From contig JAILCP010000048.1 in assembly GCA_024680055.1 (NCBI GenBank), positions 1 to 55,493 of the forward strand: DNA of 55,493 bases. Reading direction: 5' to 3'. Shown here piece after piece: positions 7,305-16,588 of this stretch. The notes under the pieces were generated by a model. It did not search any database. It was given only the letters and a program-made list of their open reading frames with translations, and had not been told where the DNA came from. Every line of letters starts with the position of its first letter. Position 1 is the stretch's first letter. Both the position numbers and the translations under genes were made by a program. Source of the stretch: Lachnospiraceae bacterium. GTDB lineage: Bacteria > Bacillota > Clostridia > Lachnospirales > Lachnospiraceae.

Positions 7305-8024
7305 TTATTCGTAACACTTCATACTAAAGCCGGTTAATCCGTTTTCTTCGCTAATATTAAGGTTTAAGTAGTGTTTGTAGTCCGTAATATAGCTGTAGTG
7401 GTAGAGGCCTTCTTCCAAATCGTGGGTAAAAGGAACCGTTGGATCGGAATAAGCCAGTGTCACGTCAATAATGCTGTCCTTCCAGCGAATGCCGCCCGGA
7501 AGTGAAAGGGATGGTTTCTTTTTGGTATTGGTAATATCAATATGAATGGCGTAGACCATGGCCTCTTTTACCGAAATATTTACATCGTATGGGTTATAAA
7601 GCCCGATGTCCAGTTTGTAGTCCACCTTAGGGTTGGTTAACACAATGTTGTCTGTGGTCCGCTGTCCCGGTGTCAGTTTGAAATCCTCATCCAAATCGTA
7701 GTCTGCAAGGTCAAAACTCCAGTCATCCATAATTCTTGCATAGGAAAATGGAAGGGAGTACACCGTTCCGTTTAAACGAAAGACACTTCTTTTATAGGTA
7801 CTTTGTTTCACCTTGATTTTGGCATCTTTCTGAGCCTCTTCTTCAAGCGCCTCCTTTGAGGTGTCCGGGGTCTTTTTTTCTTCTTTCTTTTGTTTTTCTT
7901 CTTTTTCTTCTTTGGTGGTTTCTTCTTTTGTATTTTGATGTCTTACTTCCTGCTCCTTTTTACAGCCCATCAATGAGAGTGAAAGGGTTGCCAAAAGCAG
8001 GAAAAGAATTGCTTTTCTCTTCAT
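7305..8024 (-). CDS. Lipoprotein of unknown function
   Basis: The protein begins MKRKAILFLLLATLSLS with lipobox LMGC, so it is a lipid-anchored envelope protein (239 residues). After the Cys comes a Lys/Glu-rich linker of about 45 residues, then a beta-rich domain containing YSLPFSYARIMDDWSFD near residue 90. I do not recognise a named family; the C-terminal part resembles secreted all-beta domains common in clostridial lipoproteins. The start at 8024 is chosen over an upstream in-frame ATG because AGGAGAGG lies 6 nt before it and the signal peptide then starts cleanly. A consensus promoter precedes it. It is divergent from polA. Confidence 0.85.
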   Translation of the reverse strand: MKRKAILFLLLATLSLSLMGCKKEQEVRHQNTKEETTKEEKEEKQKKEEKKTPDTSKEALEEEAQKDAKIKVKQSTYKRSVFRLNGTVYSLPFSYARIMDDWSFDLADYDLDEDFKLTPGQRTTDNIVLTNPKVDYKLDIGLYNPYDVNISVKEAMVYAIHIDITNTKKKPSLSLPGGIRWKDSIIDVTLAYSDPTVPFTHDLEEGLYHYSYITDYKHYLNLNISEENGLTGFSMKCYE

Positions 8025-8058
8025 TGTATCCTCTCCTAAAAAACTCAATTTGCAACTT

Positions 8059-8087
8059 ATTATAAATCAGAATCTATATGCTGTCAA
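8059..8087 (-). promoter_or_regulatory. Consensus promoter of the lipoprotein gene
   Basis: On the minus strand TTGACA (8082-8087) and TATAAT (8059-8064) are separated by exactly 17 nt, a perfect vegetative promoter. Confidence 0.85.
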
Positions 8088-8150
8088 AACAGGAGATTTG
8101 TCTTTTCTATTGAATTCAATTAGTGTAAAATGAGTGTTAGAGGTGTAAAA

Positions 8151-10811
8151 ATGGAAAAATTAGTTTTAATTGACGGTCACAGCATGCTAAACCGTGCTTT
8201 TTACGGTTTACCGGATTTGACCAACAGTGAAGGATTGCATACCAATGCGGTTTACGGATTTTTAAATATTTTATTTCGAATTATCGAGCAGGAGAAGCCG
8301 GATTATCTTACCGTGGCCTTTGACGTACATGCTCCTACATTTCGACATAAGATGTTTGACGGATATAAAGGAACAAGAAAACCTATGGCAGAGGAATTAA
8401 GACAACAGGTTCCCCTTATGAAGGAAATGCTTCATGCCATGGGTGTTTGTGTTGTGGAAAAGGAAGGTTATGAAGCGGATGATGTGCTTGGAACCCTGGC
8501 ATATAAGGGGGAAGAACAGGGCATGGAAGTAAGACTGATCTCCGGAGACAGGGATATGTTGCAGCTTGCCACAGACCACATCTGCATCCGAATACCAAAG
8601 ACAAGAAAAGGGGTTACCACCATCGAAGACTATTTTGCCAAAGATGTGGTGGAACTGTATGGTGTAACACCAAAAGAGTTTATCGATATGAAGGCTTTGA
8701 TGGGGGATACCTCAGATAATATCCCGGGAATTCCGGGAGTGGGAGAAAAGACAGCAGGAAAGCTGATTGCCACCTATCACAGCATTGAAAATGCTTATGA
8801 GCACAGGGAAGAAGTGAAACCAAATAAGGCAAAAGAGTCCTTGAGCAACTTCTACGATCAGGCGGTGTTAAGCAAGGAACTGGCCACCATTATTACGGAC
8901 TGTCCTTTGGAGTATCGCTTTGAAGATGCGAAATACCACGATTTATATACCCCTGAGGCATATAAGATGTGCAGACGGTTGGAATTTAAGAACTTACTTT
9001 CCCGTTTTGAAACAGCACAGGTGGAAGTGAAGAATGAAAGTTCCTATCAGGAAGCCTTAACAGAAAATGAACTGGAGAATCTTGTGCAGGAGGCAAAGGG
9101 AAAGAAGATTGCCCTTATGCTTTACGGAGACCCGGATATTATGGTGCTGCTCTGTGAAAGCCGTGGAGGATGTTTTAAAATTACCGACCGGATTTTTGCA
9201 GAAAAGCAGCTTCAGCTTCTTTGTGAAAGCGCAGCGACCATTGTGGCCTTTGAGGGCAAGAAACTGTTAAAGTACCTTGGTGAAGAACAGGTGGAGCTAT
9301 TACGCAAAGAGAAAAAGCTTCTTGACATTAGTGTGGCTTCCTATCTTTTAAACCCTCTTCTTGGAAATTACACCTATGACCAGTTGGCGTCAGAGTACCT
9401 CTCTGATGTGATAATGACCAAGGAAGAGCTTCTTGGAAAACATGAGATTTGTGATGCTTTTCATATAGACCGTGTAAAAGGAAAGAAGGACCCTCTTTTA
9501 ACAGAGGAGCATGCTATAAAGGCAGCACTTTTTGAAACCGGTGTAACTTATAAATGCTATGAGGCGGTTCTTGAAAAATTAGACCAAGAAGGAATGATGG
9601 AGCTTTATTATGATATGGAGCTTCCATTGATATACGTTTTGGATGAAATGGAGAAAAACGGCATCAGTGTCAATGCCGGGGCATTAAAACAATACGGGGA
9701 CAATCTGGTGGATCGGATCACGGAATTGGAACAGAGCATATATGAAATTGCAGGAGAAGAGTTTAACATCAATTCACCAAAACAGCTTGGGGTCATACTT
9801 TTTGAAAAGCTGAAAATGCCTAACGGAAAGAAAACCAAAACAGGGTATTCCACAGCCGCAGACGTACTGGAAAAACTGGAAAAGGATTACCCCATTGTAA
9901 AACAAATATTGGAATACAGAACCCTGACCAAGCTAAAATCCACCTATGCAGATGGATTGGCCAATTACATTGGAGAGGATCAAAGAATCCATTCCACCTT
10001 TAATCAGACCATAACAGCCACCGGACGCATCAGTTCCACAGAGCCGAACTTACAAAACATTCCAATTCGAATGGAGCTTGGTCGACTGATTCGTAAGGTG
10101 TTTGTACCAAAAGAGGGATATGTATTTGTGGATGCGGATTATTCCCAGATTGAGCTTCGACTTTTGGCTCATTTGTCCGGGGATGAAAACCTGATTCAGG
10201 CATTCAGACAGCATATGGACATTCATGCCACCACAGCCTCTCAGGTATTTCATGTGCCTTTTGAGGAAGTGACGCCGGAACTGAGAAGAAATGCCAAGGC
10301 AGTGAACTTTGGAATCGTATACGGAATCAGTGCTTTTGGTCTTAGCCAGGATTTGGATATTTCGGTAAAAGAGGCGGCAAGCTATATTGAAAGCTATTTT
10401 GCGGCTTATCCAAAAATCAAATCCTACCTGGATGGGCTTGTGGAAGGAGCCAAGGAGAAAGGCTATGCCACCACCCTTTACCATCGGAAACGTCCAATGC
10501 CGGAGCTTACCTCCAGTAACTTTATGCAGCGTTCCTTTGGAGAACGAGTGGCCATGAATGCGCCGATTCAGGGAACAGCAGCGGATATAATGAAACTTGC
10601 CATGATTCGTGTAAGCAACCGATTAAAAGAAGAAGGCTTACAATCCAGATTGCTGGTTCAGGTTCATGACGAATTACTGATTGAAGCACCTCTGTCAGAA
10701 AAGGAAACCATATATAAGGTTTTGGAAGAAGAGATGACAAGGGTGGCAGACCTTCTGGTGCAGCTGGAAGTGGACGTACATGACGGACAGGATTGGTATG
10801 AGGCGAAATAA
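8151..10811 (+). CDS. polA: DNA polymerase I
   Basis: This 886-residue enzyme fills gaps and removes RNA primers during replication and repair. The N-terminal 5'-3' exonuclease domain is intact (IDGHSMLNRAFYG; GYEADDVLGTLA; GDTSDNIPGIPGVG). The polymerase domain shows motif A DADYSQIELR (about 660), motif B RRNAKAVNFGIVYG (about 717) and motif C QVHDELLIEA (about 835). The middle 3'-5' exonuclease domain keeps its length but lacks the acidic metal ligands: the DxE site reads MLYGDPDI, the next motif reads FEGKKLLKYL, and the last motif has no YxxxD. Proofreading is therefore probably absent, as in many Bacillota. The start at 8151 has AGAGGTG 5 nt upstream. It is followed 1 nt later by coaE. 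Confidence 0.97.
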   Translation: MEKLVLIDGHSMLNRAFYGLPDLTNSEGLHTNAVYGFLNILFRIIEQEKPDYLTVAFDVHAPTFRHKMFDGYKGTRKPMAEELRQQVPLMKEMLHAMGVCVVEKEGYEADDVLGTLAYKGEEQGMEVRLISGDRDMLQLATDHICIRIPKTRKGVTTIEDYFAKDVVELYGVTPKEFIDMKALMGDTSDNIPGIPGVGEKTAGKLIATYHSIENAYEHREEVKPNKAKESLSNFYDQAVLSKELATIITDCPLEYRFEDAKYHDLYTPEAYKMCRRLEFKNLLSRFETAQVEVKNESSYQEALTENELENLVQEAKGKKIALMLYGDPDIMVLLCESRGGCFKITDRIFAEKQLQLLCESAATIVAFEGKKLLKYLGEEQVELLRKEKKLLDISVASYLLNPLLGNYTYDQLASEYLSDVIMTKEELLGKHEICDAFHIDRVKGKKDPLLTEEHAIKAALFETGVTYKCYEAVLEKLDQEGMMELYYDMELPLIYVLDEMEKNGISVNAGALKQYGDNLVDRITELEQSIYEIAGEEFNINSPKQLGVILFEKLKMPNGKKTKTGYSTAADVLEKLEKDYPIVKQILEYRTLTKLKSTYADGLANYIGEDQRIHSTFNQTITATGRISSTEPNLQNIPIRMELGRLIRKVFVPKEGYVFVDADYSQIELRLLAHLSGDENLIQAFRQHMDIHATTASQVFHVPFEEVTPELRRNAKAVNFGIVYGISAFGLSQDLDISVKEAASYIESYFAAYPKIKSYLDGLVEGAKEKGYATTLYHRKRPMPELTSSNFMQRSFGERVAMNAPIQGTAADIMKLAMIRVSNRLKEEGLQSRLLVQVHDELLIEAPLSEKETIYKVLEEEMTRVADLLVQLEVDVHDGQDWYEAK

Positions 10812-10812
10812 C

Positions 10813-11400
10813 ATGGTTATTGGAATTACAGGAGGCGTAGGTACCGGAAAAAGCGTGGTACTTACCTATTTGAAGGAGAATTATAACGCAACTCTTTTAA
10901 TGGCGGATGACATTGCAAAAGAATTGTTGGCTCCGGGAAAAGAGGCTAATATCAAGGTGAGAGAGATCTATCCCGCAGACCTTTTTACCCCGGATGGAGA
11001 AATCAAACGTAAAGAAATGGCTCATTTTATCTTTCATCATCCGGACAAATTAAAAGAGCAAAATGACATTGTGTTTCCCATGGTGAAGCAGTACATTAAA
11101 AACGCCATAAAAGGGGCAGATGGCCTTGTTGTGGTGGAGGCAGCAGTGTTGATTGAAGAACATTACGATGAAATTTGCGATGTAATGTGGTATATTTATT
11201 CTAGATGTGAAAATCGAAGAGAACGATTGAAATGTAATCGCGGATATTCGGATGATCGGATTGAGGCCATGATGAAATGTCAATTATCGGAGGACGAATT
11301 TAGAAACCACTGTCAGGTGGTAATAGATAATGATGGGGAACTTTCGGATACCTATCAGCAGATTGACATGCAAATGAAAATGCTAAGTGAGGAGAAGTAA
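10813..11400 (+). CDS. coaE: Dephospho-CoA kinase
   Basis: CoaE phosphorylates the ribose 3'-hydroxyl of dephospho-CoA, the last step of coenzyme A synthesis, in the cytosol. The 195-residue protein begins MVIGITGGVGTGKS, with the P-loop at residues 7-14. It has the ADDIAKELL segment that binds acceptor, VVEAAVLIE, and the lid region CNRGYSDDRIEAMMKCQLS. The ATG at 10813 is chosen because it begins the conserved fold and lies one base after the polA stop; an upstream in-frame ATG would sit inside polA. It is translationally coupled to polA. The FtsA-like gene follows after 3 nt. Confidence 0.93.
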   Translation: MVIGITGGVGTGKSVVLTYLKENYNATLLMADDIAKELLAPGKEANIKVREIYPADLFTPDGEIKRKEMAHFIFHHPDKLKEQNDIVFPMVKQYIKNAIKGADGLVVVEAAVLIEEHYDEICDVMWYIYSRCENRRERLKCNRGYSDDRIEAMMKCQLSEDEFRNHCQVVIDNDGELSDTYQQIDMQMKMLSEEK

Positions 11401-11403
11401 GGA

Positions 11404-13710
11404 ATGCCAAATACACAGGATTCAAAAGAGAAAATTGTTTTCGGACTGGATATCGGTACGCGAAATGTGGTTGGTACCGTGGGATATCGTGGAGATGACG
11501 GCTTCCATGTGTTGGCCATGTGCAACGAGGAGCATGAGACAAGATCCATGCTGGATGGTCAGATTCATGATATCGGAAGAGTTGGTAAGACCATTTCCAA
11601 GGTTAAAACACAATTGGAGGCAGCAATTGGTCAGCCTTTGACCGAAGTTTGTATTGCAGCCGCAGGTCGTGTGTTGAAAACCGAAGAAATTGAAGTGGAA
11701 TATGAATTTCCGGAAGAAACGGTAGTTACCGATGAAGATATTCATAACCTTGATATGATTGGAGTGGAGACAGCTCATCATAAATTAAACGAAGAGAACG
11801 ATACCAAGTTTAAATTTTACTGTGTAGGTTACTCTGTGGTTCGTTACTATCTGAACGGGGATCCGATTTCCAATCTGGAAGGACATAAGGCAGATGTGAT
11901 TTCCGAATGGATTATTGCCACCTTTTTACCGGAAGATGTGGTTGACGGATTGTATTCTGCAGTGGAGGCAGCAGGACTTCAGGTTGCCAACCTTACCTTA
12001 GAGCCGATTGCGGCAATTAATATTGCCATTCCTGAAGCGTTTCGTCTTTTAAACATTGCCCTGGTGGATGTGGGAGCCGGAACATCGGATATTTCCATTA
12101 CAAGAGATGGCAGCATTATTGCATATGGCATGATTCCTCACGCAGGGGATGAGCTGACAGAATTAATTGTACAGCATTACCTTGTAGACTTTAAAATGGC
12201 AGAGCATATGAAGTTGGCATCCAGCTTTGATGAAGAAATTACTTTTACCGATATTATGATGCTGGAGCATACCGTTCCGGCACAGGAGATATGGGAACTT
12301 TTAGATCCTACTGTGGAAAAGATTGCAGAAGAAGTAGCACAAAAGATTATCGAATTAAACGGAAATAAAACCATCAGTGCCTGTTTTGTGGTGGGCGGTG
12401 GAGGAAAGATCCACGGATTTACCGAAAAACTGGCAGAAAAACTGGAGGCTCCAAAGGAGCGAGTGGCGCTTCGTGGAGAGGAAGTACTGCAAAAGGTTCA
12501 TATGGAGCAGGAAGGCATTAAGAAAGACCCGTTGATTGTTACACCGGTGGGTATTTGTCTGAACTACTATGATCATAAAAACAACTTTATCTTTATCCGA
12601 TTTAACGGAGAAAGAATCAAATTATACGATAACAACAAGCTTACCATTTTGGATGCGGCATTGGCAGCAGAATTCCCAACAGAGAAGTTGTTCCCTCGCA
12701 GAGGTAAAACTGTCAACTATACTGTGGACGGCAAGCCGAAAATGTCTCGCGGCGAGGCGGGAGAGGCAGCTATTGTAAAAGCCAACGGAAGAGTTACCAG
12801 CCTTTCCGCACCGATTTATGCCAATATGGAAATTGAAATCGAAGCATCCACGGAGGGTGAGATTTCCAAGTTTACCATAGAGGATATCAGTGAATTCACT
12901 TCCGAGGATATGGCATTTATGGTGAACGGTAGACAGGTGATTTGCCCGAAATTGGTGGAAGTCAACGGAAAACTGGAGTTACCGTCCTACGAAATTCAGG
13001 ACGGAGACGAAATCATCCTGAGAAACTACTACACGGTGGAACAGTTGCGCGACTTTATGGATGTGGAAATTGACACAGATCGGGAGATTTTGGTTAACAA
13101 TGTTCCTGAGACTTTGGATACCTTTGTATATGAGAATTTCTCTGTAAGCTGGACAACAGTGGGAACCCAGGTACATTACGACGAGGCGGTAGAAGAGGCT
13201 GCTGAGTCTGAAGAGGCAGATGAGGTTGAAGTAGTAGAAGAAATCGAAGAGGTGGAAGAGACCCAAGAGGTGGAAGAGACCCAGGAGGTGGAAGAGACCC
13301 AGGAAGCTGACGAAATCCAGGAAGCAGAAGAAACCCAAGAGACTGCAGAAGAGGAAGAAGAGGAAGAAGAGGAAGAAGAACCAATCGACGAAGCCACTTT
13401 ACTGAAGCAGTTTGAAGAGCAGGATGATATGGCATTTGACGGATTTAAAATGCCGGAAGACAAAGAAGAGGATGACATTGCACCGACACATCAGGGCCTG
13501 ATGATCAGCGTGTCCGTAAACGGAAAAACCATTCACTTAACCGGTAAGACAGACTACATGTACGTGGATGTGTTTGATGAAATTGGATTTGACACAAGTG
13601 CATCTAATGGACGGAGCCTGATTACCCAGTTAAACGGACGTAGAGCCAACTTTACAGAGTCCATAAAAACAGGGGATGTCATTGAAATTTATTGGAAAGA
13701 GAAAGAATAG
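11404..13710 (+). CDS. FtsA-family (actin-like) protein with acidic linker and beta-grasp-like C-terminus
   Basis: This 768-residue protein has an FtsA/PilM-type actin fold in its first 400 residues: phosphate-1 GLDIGTRNVVGTVGY near 14, phosphate-2 LVDVGAGTSDISI near 220, and adenosine motif FVVGGGGKIHGF near 328. Then come compact beta-rich repeats (about 400-580), an extremely acidic region with tandem EVEETQ repeats and a Glu run (about 595-660), and a final globular domain (about 695-768) that looks like a ubiquitin/ThiS-type beta-grasp. Canonical FtsA tethers FtsZ to the membrane through a C-terminal amphipathic helix. I see none here, and the protein is nearly twice FtsA length, so it is a paralogue of unknown role, perhaps in envelope or division scaffolding. 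AGGAGAAG precedes the ATG. Confidence 0.8.
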   Translation: MPNTQDSKEKIVFGLDIGTRNVVGTVGYRGDDGFHVLAMCNEEHETRSMLDGQIHDIGRVGKTISKVKTQLEAAIGQPLTEVCIAAAGRVLKTEEIEVEYEFPEETVVTDEDIHNLDMIGVETAHHKLNEENDTKFKFYCVGYSVVRYYLNGDPISNLEGHKADVISEWIIATFLPEDVVDGLYSAVEAAGLQVANLTLEPIAAINIAIPEAFRLLNIALVDVGAGTSDISITRDGSIIAYGMIPHAGDELTELIVQHYLVDFKMAEHMKLASSFDEEITFTDIMMLEHTVPAQEIWELLDPTVEKIAEEVAQKIIELNGNKTISACFVVGGGGKIHGFTEKLAEKLEAPKERVALRGEEVLQKVHMEQEGIKKDPLIVTPVGICLNYYDHKNNFIFIRFNGERIKLYDNNKLTILDAALAAEFPTEKLFPRRGKTVNYTVDGKPKMSRGEAGEAAIVKANGRVTSLSAPIYANMEIEIEASTEGEISKFTIEDISEFTSEDMAFMVNGRQVICPKLVEVNGKLELPSYEIQDGDEIILRNYYTVEQLRDFMDVEIDTDREILVNNVPETLDTFVYENFSVSWTTVGTQVHYDEAVEEAAESEEADEVEVVEEIEEVEETQEVEETQEVEETQEADEIQEAEETQETAEEEEEEEEEEEPIDEATLLKQFEEQDDMAFDGFKMPEDKEEDDIAPTHQGLMISVSVNGKTIHLTGKTDYMYVDVFDEIGFDTSASNGRSLITQLNGRRANFTESIKTGDVIEIYWKEKE
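13249..13344 (+). repeat. 18-bp coding tandem repeat in the FtsA-family gene
   Basis: Three near-identical copies of an 18-bp unit (13249-13302) encode EVEETQ, followed by two degenerate copies (ADEIQE, AEETQE) and a Glu-only tract to about 13382. The near-perfect DNA identity of the first copies suggests recent slippage and possible length variation between strains. Confidence 0.85.
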
Positions 13711-13714
13711 TTTT

Positions 13715-14512
13715 ATGAGATTGTGCAGTATTGCAAGTGGAAGCAGTGGTAATTGTGTATATATCGGAACCGATGATACCCATCTTTTGGTGGATGTGGG
13801 CATCAGTGCCAAAAAGGCTACCTGTGGCATGGAGAAACTGGATGTGGATCCTTCGCAGCTGCAGGGAATTTTGGTGACCCATGAGCATGTGGACCATATT
13901 AGCGGTCTTGGGGTGTTTTCCAGAAAATACGGAATTCCCATTTACGCCACAAAAGGAACCGCCAAAGGTATTTTGGAATATAAGAGACTTGGAAAGTTTG
14001 ATGAAGGGCTTTTGAACATTATCAATGTGGATGAGACCTTCTCTTTGGGGGATATTGATATTGAACCTTTTTCCATCTCCCACGATGCCAATGAACCATG
14101 TGCGTTTGTAGCATCTTCCAAAGACGGAAGGGTGGCGGTGGCCACAGATATTGGAGTGTATTCCGAATATACCATAGAGCATTTAAGCAATCTGGATGCG
14201 GTGCTTCTTGAAGCCAATCACGATGTGAATCTGCTTCAGGTAGGTGCTTATCCTTATTATTTGAAACAGCGCATATTGGGAGATAAGGGGCATTTGTCCA
14301 ATGAAAATTCCGGAAGACTTTTGAATCGTATTTTACACGATAATTTTAAGGGCGCTTTGCTTGGTCATCTTTCCAAGGAAAACAATTATGAGCGACTTGC
14401 CTATGAAACTGTAAAAATGGAAGTGACCATGGGCGAGGGAAAATATCGTGGAGATGATTTCCCGATTATGGTGGCAAAACGCGACGATTTATCAGATATT
14501 ATCTACATATAA
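13715..14512 (+). CDS. MBL-fold metallohydrolase, WalJ/YycJ type
   Basis: This 265-residue protein starts MRLCSIASGSSGNCVYIG, the characteristic opening of the YycJ/WalJ family. It keeps the metal ligands THEHVDHISG (about 50-59), the Asp of ATDIG, EANHD, and the final GHLS motifs. Homologues are metallo-beta-lactamase-fold hydrolases proposed to act as 5'-3' DNA exonucleases in mismatch repair. Here it is not beside walRK but at the end of the polA-coaE operon, which fits a DNA-metabolism role. The ATG at 13715 begins 4 nt after the FtsA-like stop; the purine-rich GAAAGAG upstream is a modest ribosome site. A terminator follows at once. Confidence 0.88.
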   Translation: MRLCSIASGSSGNCVYIGTDDTHLLVDVGISAKKATCGMEKLDVDPSQLQGILVTHEHVDHISGLGVFSRKYGIPIYATKGTAKGILEYKRLGKFDEGLLNIINVDETFSLGDIDIEPFSISHDANEPCAFVASSKDGRVAVATDIGVYSEYTIEHLSNLDAVLLEANHDVNLLQVGAYPYYLKQRILGDKGHLSNENSGRLLNRILHDNFKGALLGHLSKENNYERLAYETVKMEVTMGEGKYRGDDFPIMVAKRDDLSDIIYI

Positions 14513-14517
14513 ATTAT

Positions 14518-14546
14518 GGGGCCGATTGGCCCCATTTATTTTTTCT
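14518..14546. terminator. Terminator between convergent WalJ-type gene and dinB
   Basis: GGGGCC-GATT-GGCCCC (14518-14533) is a perfect GC-rich 6-bp stem followed by ATTTATTTTTTCTTT on the plus strand. The T run overlaps the end of dinB, which is read in the opposite direction. Confidence 0.88.
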
Positions 14547-15729
14547 TTAAAAAGGTTGCCCGTTGAATGGAGTCCTGTCCGAATTTGGAACGAACCTCAT
14601 CAATGGCACTGTCTAATTTTTCCAGCTTTTCATGTTGTTCTGAATGGAACAAATCATATTGGTAGTTGGAATCATCGGTGGCCTTTGAAGTGCTGACGCA
14701 TAAAAGGCGAATCGGTGATCCGTCGTAAAGACTGTCAAATAACTTGCAGGCTGTGGTGTAGATTTCATCGGTTACATCCGTGTGGGAATAGAGCGAAGTC
14801 TGTTTGGAGTGACTCTCAAAATCCGTGTTTTTGATGGTAACGGAAACCACACTGATTTTCATTTTGTCCTCCCGAAGCCTTGCCCCTACAGTTTCACATA
14901 GGCTTAAAAGAATCTCTTTTGCCAAAGCGGGATCGGTGCAGTCCTTTGACAGGGTGGTGGAGTGACTGTAGCCTTTATTGGTGGCTTCTCTGGTAAAATG
15001 GGTGTCGTCACAGATACCGTTGGCATATTGCCAGGCAGTCTGGCCCTGCTTTTTCAGATGGGAGGATAAAAGCTGAGGGCTTGAGGTGGCCAAATCTTTT
15101 ATGGTATGAATTCCCAGACGGTGCAGGGAAGCCGCAGTGCTTTTACCAACAAAAAGTAAATTCTCCACCGGCAGAGGCCACATTTTTTCCTGGATTTCGT
15201 CAGGAAACAGGGTGTGAACCTTGTTGGGCTTCTCAAAGTCTGAGGCCATTTTTGCCAAAAGGTAATTGGTGGAGATACCGATGTTTACGGTAAAACCATA
15301 GGATTGATAGATTTCGTTTTTTAATTTGTAGGCGAAATCAATGAGATTGCCATATAGCAATTCGGTGCCTGTCATATCGCAAAAAGCCTCATCAATGGAA
15401 AACTGATCCACGGTTGGGGCATATTTTCGCAGATGCTCCATAAGTAATCTGGAGTTTTCTGCGTAAAGATGATAGTTGGGTGCAATCAAAAGGGCATCCG
15501 GACATTTTTTTAGCGCAGATGCAATGGGTTCTGCAGTTACAACCCCCATTTTCTTGGCCGGTATGGAGCTGGCAAGTACAATGCCATGGCGGCTTTTAGG
15601 ATCCCCGGCAATAATAGAGGGAACCTTTCTTAAATCTTCTGAAGACGGATCCATACGTAAGCGAAAGGCTGCTTCCCAACTTAAAAATGCAGAATTGACA
15701 TCAATATGATAAATAACCGGTTCCGGCAT
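14536..15729 (-). CDS. dinB: Y-family DNA polymerase (DinB/Pol IV-like)
   Basis: This 397-residue translesion polymerase extends past damaged or misaligned template and lacks proofreading. Key motifs are the metal-binding YHIDVNSAFLSWEA near residue 6 and SIDEAFCDMTG near 118. The helix-hairpin-helix GKSTAASLHRLGIHTIKDL is near 195, followed by a little-finger domain with YSHSTTLSKD. The DVNSAF block differs from the classic DMDAFFAS and is typical of the clostridial DinB branch. The start at 15729 has an AGGAGGAGG ribosome site; a more upstream Met has none. I see no LexA box. No beta-clamp motif is obvious in the last residues (TFLKKK). Confidence 0.92.
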   Translation of the reverse strand: MPEPVIYHIDVNSAFLSWEAAFRLRMDPSSEDLRKVPSIIAGDPKSRHGIVLASSIPAKKMGVVTAEPIASALKKCPDALLIAPNYHLYAENSRLLMEHLRKYAPTVDQFSIDEAFCDMTGTELLYGNLIDFAYKLKNEIYQSYGFTVNIGISTNYLLAKMASDFEKPNKVHTLFPDEIQEKMWPLPVENLLFVGKSTAASLHRLGIHTIKDLATSSPQLLSSHLKKQGQTAWQYANGICDDTHFTREATNKGYSHSTTLSKDCTDPALAKEILLSLCETVGARLREDKMKISVVSVTIKNTDFESHSKQTSLYSHTDVTDEIYTTACKLFDSLYDGSPIRLLCVSTSKATDDSNYQYDLFHSEQHEKLEKLDSAIDEVRSKFGQDSIQRATFLKKK

Positions 15730-15763
15730 GTTTGACCTCCTCCTTGGTAAAGTTGTTGATATA

Positions 15764-15793
15764 AGTATACACTTTTTCAATAAAAAATGTGAA
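15764..15793 (-). promoter_or_regulatory. Promoter of dinB
   Basis: On the minus strand TTCACA (15788-15793) and TATACT (15764-15769) are 18 nt apart, about 30 nt upstream of the start codon. Confidence 0.5.
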
Positions 15794-15823
15794 AAAAAGA
15801 AATAGTATCCATGATAGTCTTTG

Positions 15824-15832
15824 TGATAAAAT
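15824..15832 (+). promoter_or_regulatory. Extended -10 promoter of the purine/one-carbon cluster
   Basis: TGATAAAAT lies 36 nt before the purO start codon. The -35 position is poor. It is divergent from the dinB promoter. No purine riboswitch or obvious PurR box is visible in the short leader. Confidence 0.45.
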
Positions 15833-15868
15833 GAATAGGTGTGATTTTCAGATATTAAGGAGAGTATT

Positions 15869-16582
15869 ATGAGAGCATTATCAATTGAAAAAGAACTTAA
15901 GGAAAACAGCTATCCCGGAAGAGGAATTATCCTTGGGAAGACTTCTGACGGTAAGAAGGCAGTAAGTGCATATTTTATCATGGGAAGAAGTGAAAACAGC
16001 AGAAACAGAGTTTTTGTTGAGGACGGAGAAGGTATCCGTACACAGGCATTTGATCCATCCAAGTTAACAGACCCAAGTTTAATTATTTATTCACCGGTAA
16101 GAGTTCTTGGAAACAAGACCATTGTAACTAATGGTGATCAGACCGATACCATTCATGATTTGATGGGACAGGGAAAGACTTTTGAGGAATCCCTTCGTAC
16201 ACGTGAATTTGAGCCGGATGCGCCAAATTATACACCACGTATTTCCGGTATTATGAAGATTGAAGAGGGAACTTATAATTATGCAATGTCCATTTTGAAG
16301 AGCAACAATGGAGATGCATCTTCCTGTCACAGATATTCTTTTGCGTACACCAATCCAAAGGCCGGAGAAGGGCATTTTATCCATACTTACATGCATGATG
16401 GAAATCCATTGCCAAGCTTTGAAGGTGAACCAAAGTTAGTGGATGTAAAAGATGATATTGATGAATATACAGAATTATTATGGTCAAGCTTAAACGCAGA
16501 TAATAAGGTTTCCTTATTTGTGCGTTATATTGATATTGCTACAGGCAACTATGAAACTCGAATTATAAATAAAAATAAATAA
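15869..16582 (+). CDS. purO: IMP cyclohydrolase, PurO type
   Basis: This 237-residue protein matches the stand-alone IMP cyclohydrolase first known from archaea, which closes the ring of formyl-AICAR to give IMP, the last step of purine synthesis. The family look is clear in PGRGIILGK, the AYFIMGRSENSRNRVF block near residue 34, the APNYTPRISG segment near 118, and HRYSFAYTNP near 151. In most bacteria this activity is the N-terminal half of PurH. Here it is separate, and the formyltransferase half is also a separate gene four positions on, with fhs and folD between. AAGGAGAG precedes the ATG. Confidence 0.9.
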   Translation: MRALSIEKELKENSYPGRGIILGKTSDGKKAVSAYFIMGRSENSRNRVFVEDGEGIRTQAFDPSKLTDPSLIIYSPVRVLGNKTIVTNGDQTDTIHDLMGQGKTFEESLRTREFEPDAPNYTPRISGIMKIEEGTYNYAMSILKSNNGDASSCHRYSFAYTNPKAGEGHFIHTYMHDGNPLPSFEGEPKLVDVKDDIDEYTELLWSSLNADNKVSLFVRYIDIATGNYETRIINKNK

Positions 16583-16588
16583 TACAAT

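Noticed and set aside
13176-13478. Ser-rich antisense open frame
   Set aside because: It is the mirror of the Glu-rich repeat of the FtsA-family gene; the sense frame is clearly the real one.
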